Assembly: GCA_001941065.1 (NCBI GenBank)
Contig: MSHJ01000010.1
Span: forward strand, 124,001 to 188,000
DNA from: Alistipes sp. Zagget8
Lineage (GTDB): Bacteria > Bacteroidota > Bacteroidia > Bacteroidales > Rikenellaceae
Direction: 5' to 3'
Length of the DNA: 64,000 nt
Positions 44,607 through 52,809 of the stretch are shown in pieces (the first letter of the stretch is position 1; each line of letters starts with the position of its first letter). The position numbers and the translations under genes were made by a program. The notes under the pieces were generated by a model that ran no database searches, was not told the DNA's origin, and worked only from the letters and a program-made list of their open reading frames with translations.

Positions 44607-47600
44607 TTAGAGTTTGAGCTGTACGGAGAAACTGATATTGCGCGTCAGCGGATACTGGTTCTCGTTGTCCTGCTCGGGGTCGATGCTCTGCGCCTTCATG
44701 TTGTTGGTGCTCCAAAGGTTCTGCCCCGAGACGGCGAGGCGGATTCCGCCGATACCCATTCGCTTCATCCATTTCTGCGGAAGCGAAAAACCGATCTCCA
44801 GGTTTTTCAGCCGGACGTAGGACATATCGCTGACCACATAGTCGTTGCGGTCGTTTACGCCGTTGCCCGCCAGCGTATAGCCGGACCGGAGCGCCTGGTA
44901 GGTGATTTTCTCACCGCGTTCGAAACGCTCCTTGGTCCACGCGTGGGTCTCCCACTCTCCGGTCAGGTGGCCGTTGCCGAACATACCCAGGACATACACA
45001 CCCTGCTTATGTCCCACACCCTGCCACTGCATGCTGAAATCCAGATTCTTCCACGACAGCGACATCGACGCTCCATAGGTAATCTCGGGCGTTCCGGAGG
45101 GATAGCCGTAAGGAATCTGGTCCTTGATGTCGATCTGCCCGTCGCCGTTCTGGTCGACGAATTTCCACTGTCCCAGGAAAGCGTTGACAAAACCGCCCTT
45201 GCTGTACATAGAACTGTATCTCGCCAGGTCTTCCTCGGTATTGATATAGCCGTTGCCGGCACCGTCCTTGTAGTCGACCTGCAGCACCCAGGTCTGCCCG
45301 ATCGGGAAGCCGGTCTGGCGATACGGATAGAGATAGCCGTCGCGGCCCGTCTGCAGACGCACCTCATCGGCTTCGAGCACTTTGTTGCGGGCGAAATTGT
45401 AGTTACCCGAAACATTGATGAACCAATCCTTGCCGAGGGCCTTCTGCCATCCGAGCACCATCTCGTAACCGTGGTTCTCGACCTTGCCCATGTTCACACG
45501 GGGCAGCACTGAGGAAGGAAGGCCCTGAACCAGGGGTACCGTCGAACGGGCAACGAGAATGTCGTCGCGCATCTCCCGGAAATAATCGAAATTGAACGAG
45601 AAACCGTCCAGGAAATTGATGTCGAGACCGTAGTTCTGCTGCCGCGCCTTCTCCCATTTCAGGTTGGGATTGCCCAGCAGCGAGGTGGCGACGTAGTTGC
45701 CACGCCCCAGCGACGAGAGAACGGTGCCGTTATCGACGTAGCCCTGATTGAAAGTCACGCGCACGTCGTCCAGGTAGAGGAAGCGGCTCTCGCCCAGACG
45801 GTCGTTGCCCACGATACCGTAGGATGCGCGAATCTTGAGGAAATCGATCCATTTGCGGTCGATGTTGTCCTTGAAGAATTTCTCCTCGCTGAGCGTCCAG
45901 CCCACCGAAACGGCGGGGAAAATACCCCAGCGGTTCTCTTTGGAAAACTGCTCCGAGCCGTTGACGCCCACGTTGACCTCCGCCGTATAGCGATTATCAT
46001 AGGTATAAGTGGCACAGGCCGACATGTAGAGCATGTTGTAAGGCAGGTAGAGCGAAGCGGCCGAGTTGCTGACCGAGTTGTCCAGTTGACCGAGCACCAT
46101 GACATGCACGTCGTGCTTCTCGTTGAACAACCGGTCGTAATTGAGCGAAAGCTGCGTGTTGAATTTGTAGTAGGAACTCTGTCCGCGTCCGCCGCCGGGA
46201 AAACTCAACCCTTCGGTATCGGCGTGGATGCCGTCGAACGCCACGTCGGTATGGTCCCAGGTCCAGTAGGACTCCTCGTCGGGACTCTTGGCCTGGTAGA
46301 AACCGTAGCGGTTGTATGCCTGTATGCCTTTGGTAAATCCCGAAGCATAGAGGTCGTAGTAGGAAAACATCGCACGGAATTTCAGCCCCTTCACCAGCTT
46401 CTTCATATCCCAGTCGAGCGAAGCGCTGGTATTGACCGTGGTCTTCATCTGGCGGATGTAACCGCCCTGATTCATACGCGGATAGAGCTGGTAGCCCGAA
46501 CCGTCCTGCACCCAGCCGCCCTCGGGCAGCGGATTGCCGTTCTTGTCGGTCGCTCCGGCCGGAAGCGCAGGCCCGGGAGCCGTCGGCGGCACGCGGTTCA
46601 GACCGCCCAGGATATATGTACTGCCCGCAGCGTCGAAATTGATATCGCCCTCGCCGCCGAGACCGTCGCCCCAGACGATTCGGTTGACTTTGTTGAGGTA
46701 AGAGCTGACGTTGAGGCTGAATTTCAGGTCGTCGGTGATCTTGTAGTCGATATTCGCACGCACGCTCACTCGCTTGAGCCAGAAGCTCGGGTCATAGCCG
46801 CGCGTCGACTCGGGCAGGAACTTGAAAACGCTGCCCTGGTCGATATAGGAGGCATTCATAAAGTACTGGAGACGATCCGTACCGCCCGAAACATTGGCGT
46901 TGATCTTCCACTGCGAACCCATCTGCGTATATTCGTCGTAAGTGTCGCGGTTGGGGAAGAACGTGGGATTGGCACCGCTCTTGAACTGCTCGATCTGCCA
47001 ATCGTTGTAAACGGGGGATTTGCCTTCATTGGTGGCACGCTCGTTCAGCAGGGCGGCATAGTCCCACGAATCCATCTTCATAGCGCCGCGCCAGAGAATC
47101 TGCTGAAAACCATAGTCGGCCGTAATGGTGACGGCTGCTTTGCCGACATTACCCCGGCGCGTGGTGACGTAAATCACACCGTTGGCACCGCGGACACCGA
47201 ACACGCCCGTAGCGGCGGCGTCTTTGAGAATGGTTACGTTCTCGACCTCGTTGGCATCGAGCGAGCTGAGGTCGTCACGGGGTACGCCGTCGATCAGGAT
47301 CAGCGGCGAAGAGTCGCCGGTGGTGCTGACACCGCGCAGTTTCATATTGACCTTCTCGGCACCGGGCTGACCCGATGTCTGCGTCACGGTCAGACCCGGC
47401 AGACGGCCGGACAACGCCGTGGAGAAATTGGAAACCGGAGCGCGCTTCAGGTCGGTGTTGCCGACCGAAGCGACCGAACCGGTCACGGAGACCTTTTTCT
47501 GAGTACCGTAGGCGACCACGACCACTTCGTCGATCACCTTGCGGTCGGGTTCGAGTTTGACGGTGAAATTAGTCCGGGAACCGAGTTCAAGTTTTACGGT

Positions 47601-47885
47601 TTTGTACCCCAGGTACATGACGGAGACCGTCTTGTGGAGGGGGGGGGAAATTGTGAGTTTAAATGATCCGTCCAACCCGGAGTTGGTACCGATCGTCGTT
47701 CCGTCGACAATGACGTTGGCTCCCACGACGGGCATGTCGTTTTCGTCGAGCACCTTACCGGTGATCTCATGCGACTGGGCAAACAGCGTGCCCGGCACAC
47801 ACAGCGCGATCATCCACGCGCCGACCGCGAGCCACCTGACCACTCCGGTACAGAATTGCTGACACGGTAGTTTAAAATGATTCAT
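44607..47885 (-). CDS. SusC/RagA-family TonB-dependent transporter (pair 2)
   Basis: 1092 residues, first gene of the operon. Signal peptide to about 36, carboxypeptidase-D-like domain (HEITGKVLDENDMPVVGANV), TonB box region (VIDEVVVVAYGTQKK), plug (ILIDGVPRDDLSSLDANEVENV, ILKDAAATGVFGVRGANGVI) and C-terminal barrel ending SFSVQLKL. A run of nine C on the coding strand (plus 47639-47647) sits in codons for Ser-Pro-Pro-Leu of the carboxypeptidase-like domain; the frame is open here. Confidence 0.95.
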   Translation of the reverse strand: MNHFKLPCQQFCTGVVRWLAVGAWMIALCVPGTLFAQSHEITGKVLDENDMPVVGANVIVDGTTIGTNSGLDGSFKLTISPPLHKTVSVMYLGYKTVKLELGSRTNFTVKLEPDRKVIDEVVVVAYGTQKKVSVTGSVASVGNTDLKRAPVSNFSTALSGRLPGLTVTQTSGQPGAEKVNMKLRGVSTTGDSSPLILIDGVPRDDLSSLDANEVENVTILKDAAATGVFGVRGANGVIYVTTRRGNVGKAAVTITADYGFQQILWRGAMKMDSWDYAALLNERATNEGKSPVYNDWQIEQFKSGANPTFFPNRDTYDEYTQMGSQWKINANVSGGTDRLQYFMNASYIDQGSVFKFLPESTRGYDPSFWLKRVSVRANIDYKITDDLKFSLNVSSYLNKVNRIVWGDGLGGEGDINFDAAGSTYILGGLNRVPPTAPGPALPAGATDKNGNPLPEGGWVQDGSGYQLYPRMNQGGYIRQMKTTVNTSASLDWDMKKLVKGLKFRAMFSYYDLYASGFTKGIQAYNRYGFYQAKSPDEESYWTWDHTDVAFDGIHADTEGLSFPGGGRGQSSYYKFNTQLSLNYDRLFNEKHDVHVMVLGQLDNSVSNSAASLYLPYNMLYMSACATYTYDNRYTAEVNVGVNGSEQFSKENRWGIFPAVSVGWTLSEEKFFKDNIDRKWIDFLKIRASYGIVGNDRLGESRFLYLDDVRVTFNQGYVDNGTVLSSLGRGNYVATSLLGNPNLKWEKARQQNYGLDINFLDGFSFNFDYFREMRDDILVARSTVPLVQGLPSSVLPRVNMGKVENHGYEMVLGWQKALGKDWFINVSGNYNFARNKVLEADEVRLQTGRDGYLYPYRQTGFPIGQTWVLQVDYKDGAGNGYINTEEDLARYSSMYSKGGFVNAFLGQWKFVDQNGDGQIDIKDQIPYGYPSGTPEITYGASMSLSWKNLDFSMQWQGVGHKQGVYVLGMFGNGHLTGEWETHAWTKERFERGEKITYQALRSGYTLAGNGVNDRNDYVVSDMSYVRLKNLEIGFSLPQKWMKRMGIGGIRLAVSGQNLWSTNNMKAQSIDPEQDNENQYPLTRNISFSVQLKL

Positions 47886-48023
47886 AGGCGTTAATTTGTA
47901 GTTTCTTGTATCAGTTTATCAAGGCCGCCCGGAGGCGGTTTTGTTTGGGTATTTCCGAATCTCGCGCCCGTACCGGGCCTCCTCTACTTGTTTTCCGGTC
48001 CCGGGAGCAATGCAATCCCGGAT

Positions 48024-48043
48024 TTACTTAAACGTTTAAGTAA
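48024..48043. promoter_or_regulatory. LacI-type operator before the SusC operon (20-bp perfect palindrome)
   Basis: TTACTTAAACGTTTAAGTAA is perfectly self-complementary. It is 139 bp before the SusC start and about 25 bp downstream of a minus-strand -7 candidate. Its core ACTTAA/TTAAGT arms match the site in front of the MFS gene. Confidence 0.85.
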
Positions 48044-48593
48044 GCAAGGCTTAAAAAAGATGAACCGGCAAATTTACGGTCTGCCATAGGGATTCATCTC
48101 CAGCCGAATCATCCGAAATCACGTTCGAAACTGGTCCAGCACACGTGTGTCCGACTAAATACCACACTGCATAACAGTTATTTACAAATCCAGCTACTGT
48201 TACACCCGTCTGCACCATACCGCACCCGTTTCACTCCGACACATCCTCACTCACTCCTCCTGCGGTACCGGTTTTCAACTTAATTGTTCAAGCAATTCGC
48301 AGTCGAAAACCTGTTTCTTCAACACAAATATAAGTAAAAATTCGAAACACCTACCGATTTTGCAAGAAAAAAACAGAAAAAATGCGACTTTTAATTATAC
48401 CTATATATATTATCCATATTGAAAAATTAACCGATTAATTTATAAAATATTTTCAAATATATTCCTTACAAAGGGCCACATCCATCGGAAGATAGCCCTC
48501 CGGATGGAAACGAGGGAGTTCCGAAAAAAAATAGACGGTTTTTTAGTAAAAACAAGGCAATAAATTTTGATATTCAAAAAAAAGAGGTAATTT
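48044..48593. other. Intergenic control region between the two PUL arms
   Basis: This AT-rich part of the 900-bp gap carries no recognised gene. Minus-strand -7 candidates TAAATTTG (48069-48076) and TATATTTG (48325-48332) match TAnnTTTG, without clear -33 boxes. At 48279-48292 CTTAATTGTTCAAG is a weaker operator-like inverted repeat. The AT-rich stretch 48360-48470 may be upstream promoter DNA. Confidence 0.4.
48069..48076 (-). promoter_or_regulatory. Candidate -7 element of the SusC operon
   Basis: Reads TAAATTTG on the minus strand. Transcription from it would begin near 48062, placing the 20-bp palindrome at about +19 to +38, a good position for a repressor roadblock. No -33 TTTG was seen. 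Confidence 0.45.
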
Positions 48594-48618
48594 TACATTC
48601 GAATTTTAACGGTTAAGT
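48594..48618 (+). promoter_or_regulatory. Candidate promoter and degenerate operator before the GH2 operon
   Basis: TACATTCG (48594-48601) differs from TAnnTTTG at one base. Immediately downstream, 48603-48618 reads ATTTTAACGGTTAAGT, matching 13 of 16 bases of the MFS-gene operator, with the TTAAGT arm intact. It would overlap the transcription start. Confidence 0.5.
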
Positions 48619-48650
48619 AGATGTTTAGGTTGTTGTAACGGCATTTATAC

Positions 48651-48695
48651 GGCCACGAAAAGGCCCCGGGAGGGCCCTTTTCGTGGTCCGGGGCC
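48651..48695 (+). other. Leader-RNA hairpin with an alternative pairing, GH2 operon
   Basis: CCACGAAAAGG (48653-48663) pairs perfectly with CCTTTTCGTGG (48676-48686). GGCCCC (48662-48667) can instead pair with GGGGCC (48690-48695), which would break the first stem. No U-run follows. A five-codon ORF (ATGTTTAGGTTGTTGTAA, 48619-48636) lies just upstream. The element sits about 90 nt before the GH2 start and may be regulatory. Confidence 0.45.
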
Positions 48696-48785
48696 GTCCA
48701 GAGAGCGAAAAACCGGCTTTCGGCACACGACAACCAACCTTAATCGAGTAAAGCGAATACTAACCAAGAAAAGAATAAATCCGAT

Positions 48786-51194
48786 ATGAACACGACATTT
48801 ACCAAACTGACCGCCACCCTCGCGCTGCTGATCGCCGCAGGAAGTCTGACGGCCGGCGAGAAGAGTTCGCTCGACGGCAAATGGAGGCTCGACTACTGGC
48901 CGCAGGGCGACACGCCCGTCATGTCGCCCGCCGACGCACGGCAGGCGGAGATGAAAACCATCGACGCGACTGTTCCGGGGAATGTGGAACTGGACCTGCT
49001 CGCCGCCGGGCTGATCGAACAGCCCGAAATCGGCAGCAACGTCTACGACCTGCGCCCGTGGGAGGGTTATCAATGGCGGTACAGCCGCTCGTTCGCCACG
49101 CCCGAACACGCGGACGGCGACCGTGTCCAGCTCAATTTCAACGGCCTCGACTGCTATGCCGACGTCTGGGTCAACGGCCTGCAGGTCGGATCGGCCGACA
49201 ATATGCTCATCGAGCACCGTTTCGACGTGACCGAGGCCCTGAAACCCGCCGGCGAAGAGAATACGCTGGAGGTTTACATCCGTTCGTCGGTGATCGAAGG
49301 GCGTCAATACATCCCTCCCACCATCAGCATCAATTTCGCGCAGGTCGAGTCGGTCTATTCGCGCCGCGCACCCCACACCTACGGCTGGGACATCATGCCG
49401 CGGCTGGTGAGCGCCGGACTGTGGCGCGGCGTGGAGCTGGAGGTGCTGAAACCCGTGCATCTGCGTGACGTACACTGGTTCACGACCTCCGTGGACGTTC
49501 CCAACAAGCAGGCCACGGTCTTCCTGGACTACACGATCTCGCTGCCGACCTCGATGCAGGACGGCAAGATCACGACCGAATTTTCACTGAGCCGCAACGG
49601 CAAACAGGTGGCCATGTACCGCGCCAAGGTGACGTCGCACGCCGCACGCCACATCCTCGGACTCGGGGATGTCGAATTCTGGTGGCCCCGCGGTTACGGA
49701 GAGCCCGCACTCTACGACGCCGAGGTGAAGCTTATGGACGACGCCGGCAACACGATAGACATCGACCGCCGCCGCATCGGCATCCGCACCGTGCGCCTCG
49801 ATTTCACACCGACCCATACGCCCGAGAATCCGGGCCGTTTCTGCTTCATCGTCAACAACGAGAAGGTTTTCGCCCGCGGCAGCAACTGGACGCCGATGGA
49901 CGCCCTGCACAGCCGCGACCCGCAGTGGCTCGACCGCACGTTCGGACTGGTCACCGACCTGAACTGCAACATGATCCGCTGCTGGGGCGGCAACGTCTAC
50001 GAAGACACCCGCTTCTACGAACTCTGCGACGAGAACGGCGTGATGGTGTGGCAGGATTTCGGCATGGGATGCACGTTCTACTCGCAGCGTTACGAATTCG
50101 CCCGCGCCATCGAACGCGAGGTGACCTCCGTGGTGATGAAACTGCGCTCGCACCCCTCGATCGCCCTCTGGTCGGGCAACAACGAAAACGACCAGACGCT
50201 CACCATCGGCACGCTGGCGCCGTTCCGCATCGACCCCAACCGCGACGTCGTGTCGCGGCAGGTGATTCCGATGGTGCTTTACGAACTCGACCCGTCGCGC
50301 AGCTACCTCCCCTCGTCGCCTTACTGGAGCGAGGAGGTCTGCCAGCAGGGTTACAGCACCGCGCTGCTGCCCGAAGACCATCTGTGGGGTCCGCGCGGTT
50401 ACTACAAAGACCCGTTCTACACGGGCGCCAACTGCCTTTTCGTCAGCGAAATCGGCTACCACGGCATGCCCAACCGGTCGAGCCTCGAAAAGATGTTCCC
50501 GGCCGAAACGGTCTACCCGTGGACCGACAAAAAGGAGTTGCGCTGGAACGAGGACTGGCTCACCAAGGCCGTTCGCATCTTCAAGGAGTGGGGCTATACG
50601 CCCGAGCGCAATAATCTGATGATCAATCAGGTCCGCCTGCTCTTCGGCGAGGTGCCGACCAAGCTCGACGATTTCATCTTCGCGTCGCAGTCGGTGCAGG
50701 CCGAGGCGATGAAATTCTTTGTCGAAATCTACCGCGGCAACAAGTTCGCCCCGAAGACCGGCATCCTGTGGTGGAACATCCGCGACGGCTGGCCCGTGAT
50801 TTCCGACGCCGTGGTCGACTACTATTTCTCGCCCAAGATGGCCTACTGGTTCCTGCGCAACGTGCAGCGCAACGTCTGCGTACTGGTCAACGACGCCACG
50901 GACGGCAGCCACCCGCTCGTCGCCACCAACGACACGCGCAGCGCCGCCAACGGCACGGTCCGCGTCAGCGACGTGGCCTCGGGACGCGAGATTTTCCGCG
51001 GCAGCTACACCGTTCCGGCAAACGCCCGTGCGGAGATCGCCCGCCTGCCCGAAATGGAGGGTCAGGGCATCCTGCTGATCGAGTACACGACGCCCGAAGG
51101 CTCGCTCAGGAACCATTATCTCTACGGCCATGCGCCGTTCAAACTGGACGAATACCGCAAGCTGCTCCGCAAAACGAAAATCTACGATCTCTAA
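48786..51194 (+). CDS. GH2 beta-mannosidase-like glycoside hydrolase
   Basis: 802 residues with a signal peptide (cleavage near LTAGE). It has a jelly-roll sugar-binding domain (YQWRYSRSFATP, VQLNFNGLDCYADVWVNG), an Ig-like domain (FWWPRGYGEPALYDAEV) and a TIM barrel. The acid/base is Glu467 in SGNNEND and the nucleophile Glu555 in FVSEIGYHG. WNENP-like and NMIRCWGGNVYED features fit the beta-mannosidase branch of GH2. It is the first gene of the plus-strand degradative operon; a ROK kinase follows 9 bp later. Confidence 0.88.
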   Translation: MNTTFTKLTATLALLIAAGSLTAGEKSSLDGKWRLDYWPQGDTPVMSPADARQAEMKTIDATVPGNVELDLLAAGLIEQPEIGSNVYDLRPWEGYQWRYSRSFATPEHADGDRVQLNFNGLDCYADVWVNGLQVGSADNMLIEHRFDVTEALKPAGEENTLEVYIRSSVIEGRQYIPPTISINFAQVESVYSRRAPHTYGWDIMPRLVSAGLWRGVELEVLKPVHLRDVHWFTTSVDVPNKQATVFLDYTISLPTSMQDGKITTEFSLSRNGKQVAMYRAKVTSHAARHILGLGDVEFWWPRGYGEPALYDAEVKLMDDAGNTIDIDRRRIGIRTVRLDFTPTHTPENPGRFCFIVNNEKVFARGSNWTPMDALHSRDPQWLDRTFGLVTDLNCNMIRCWGGNVYEDTRFYELCDENGVMVWQDFGMGCTFYSQRYEFARAIEREVTSVVMKLRSHPSIALWSGNNENDQTLTIGTLAPFRIDPNRDVVSRQVIPMVLYELDPSRSYLPSSPYWSEEVCQQGYSTALLPEDHLWGPRGYYKDPFYTGANCLFVSEIGYHGMPNRSSLEKMFPAETVYPWTDKKELRWNEDWLTKAVRIFKEWGYTPERNNLMINQVRLLFGEVPTKLDDFIFASQSVQAEAMKFFVEIYRGNKFAPKTGILWWNIRDGWPVISDAVVDYYFSPKMAYWFLRNVQRNVCVLVNDATDGSHPLVATNDTRSAANGTVRVSDVASGREIFRGSYTVPANARAEIARLPEMEGQGILLIEYTTPEGSLRNHYLYGHAPFKLDEYRKLLRKTKIYDL

Positions 51195-51203
51195 ATAAAC
51201 GAA

Positions 51204-52181
51204 ATGGCTACAACGAACATGAAAGAGAACATCATCGGCGTCGACATCGGAGGCACCAAATGCGCCGTCACCTACGGACAGCAGGAGGGCAACCGGGTAA
51301 CGATTCTCGATAAGGAGTGTTTCCGCACCTCCGACGTCACCCAAACCATAGAACAGCTCAAAACCTGCGTCCGCAACGTGATGAAGCGCCACGGGCTCGA
51401 AGCCGGCAACACCCGGGCCATCGGCATCAGCTGCGGAGGTCCGCTGGACAGCCGCACGGGGGTGGTGATGTCGCCTCCCAACCTGCCCGGCTGGGACAAC
51501 ATCCCCATCGTCGAAATCTTCGAGAAGGAGTTCGGCATCCGCACCGCCATCCACAACGACGCCAACGCCTGTGCACTGGCCGAATGGCAGTTCGGCGCCG
51601 GAGCGGGCACCCGGAACATGATCTTCCTGACCTTCGGCACGGGACTCGGCGCGGGACTGATCCTCGACGGACGCATCTACACCGGAACCAACGACAACGC
51701 CGGGGAGCTGGGGCATATCCGCCTGAGCGATTTCGGCCCCGTGGGCTACGGCAAATGCGGCTCGTTCGAAGGGTTCTGCAGCGGCGGCGGCATCCGCCAG
51801 CTGGCGCAGTTCGCGGTGAAGGAGCGCCTGCAGATGGGCGAAAAGGTCGCGTGGTGCCCCGAGGGCGACCCCGACAAAATCGATGCTCGGCTGGTGGCCC
51901 AGGCCGCCGCGGAAGGCGACGCCCTGGCGCTGGAAATCTACCGCACCTCGGCCCGCTACCTGGGCAAGGGGCTGTCGATCGTCATCGACCTGATCAACCC
52001 CGAGATGATCGTCATCGGCAGCATCTACGCCCGCAACGAGAGCCTGATGAAACCCTATATGGAGGCGGTGATCACCCGCGAAGCGCTCTCCCACGCCCGG
52101 CGTGTCTGCCGCGTGGTACCCGCGGCGCTGGGCGAGGCGATCGGCGATTACGCCGCGCTGTCGGTGGCCGCCAACGCATAA
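51204..52181 (+). CDS. ROK-family sugar kinase
   Basis: 325 residues. IIGVDIGGTKCAVTYG is the phosphate loop, IHNDANACALAEW carries the catalytic Asp, and LTFGTGLGAGLILDG and AGELGHIRL follow. The ROK zinc-cysteine motif is reduced (GYGKCGSFEGFCSGGGI). It probably phosphorylates a hexose released by the PUL, mannose or an amino sugar by context. Cytoplasmic, no signal peptide. The SIS isomerase gene follows 12 bp later. Confidence 0.88.
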   Translation: MATTNMKENIIGVDIGGTKCAVTYGQQEGNRVTILDKECFRTSDVTQTIEQLKTCVRNVMKRHGLEAGNTRAIGISCGGPLDSRTGVVMSPPNLPGWDNIPIVEIFEKEFGIRTAIHNDANACALAEWQFGAGAGTRNMIFLTFGTGLGAGLILDGRIYTGTNDNAGELGHIRLSDFGPVGYGKCGSFEGFCSGGGIRQLAQFAVKERLQMGEKVAWCPEGDPDKIDARLVAQAAAEGDALALEIYRTSARYLGKGLSIVIDLINPEMIVIGSIYARNESLMKPYMEAVITREALSHARRVCRVVPAALGEAIGDYAALSVAANA

Positions 52182-52193
52182 AACGATACGAAG

Positions 52194-52772
52194 ATGAAAC
52201 GGCAGATTATCGAACACAGTCTCCGCGAGGCCAACGACGCGCTGGCGGATTTCCTCGCCTCGCCCCGGACCCTTCCGACGATGGAGGCGATCGTGGACAC
52301 GATGGCCGAAGCGCTCCGCAACGGCTGCAAAATCATGAGCTGCGGCAACGGCGGCTCGCTCTGCGACGCCACCCATTTCGCCGAGGAGCTCACCGGACGT
52401 TTCCGCGAGAACCGCCGTCCGCTGGCGGCCATGGCCATCAACGACCCGGCCTACATGACCTGCGTGGGCAACGATTTCTCGTTCGGGGACATTTTCGTCC
52501 GCTGGGTCGAGGCGTTCGGCAAACCCGGCGATGTCCTGCTGGCCATCTCGACCAGCGGCAATTCGCAGAACATCGTCGCCGCGGCCGAAGCGGCCCGCCG
52601 TCTGGGCATGAAGGTCGTGGCGCTGACCGCCGAAGGCCCCACCCGTCTGTCCGAAACGGCCGACGTGGCGCTTCAGGCGCCCCGCACGCCCCATTCGGAC
52701 CGCATTCAGGAAATACACATCAAAGTTATCCACATCGTGATCGAAGCCCTCGAAAAAGAGCTCAGTTTCTGA
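52194..52772 (+). CDS. SIS-domain isomerase, GmhA-like
   Basis: 192 residues, a single SIS fold: MSCGNGGSLCDATHFAEELTGRF is the sugar-phosphate loop, and LLAISTSGNSQNIVAAAEAAR and a C-terminal HIVIEALEKELSF helix match sedoheptulose-7-phosphate isomerase (GmhA). GmhA normally serves heptose synthesis for LPS, so its place inside a catabolic operon next to a kinase suggests it isomerises another sugar phosphate. No other heptose gene is nearby. Confidence 0.85.
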   Translation: MKRQIIEHSLREANDALADFLASPRTLPTMEAIVDTMAEALRNGCKIMSCGNGGSLCDATHFAEELTGRFRENRRPLAAMAINDPAYMTCVGNDFSFGDIFVRWVEAFGKPGDVLLAISTSGNSQNIVAAAEAARRLGMKVVALTAEGPTRLSETADVALQAPRTPHSDRIQEIHIKVIHIVIEALEKELSF

Positions 52773-52809
52773 TTCCGCAAGACACTCACACCCTAAATTC
52801 CAACCTATT

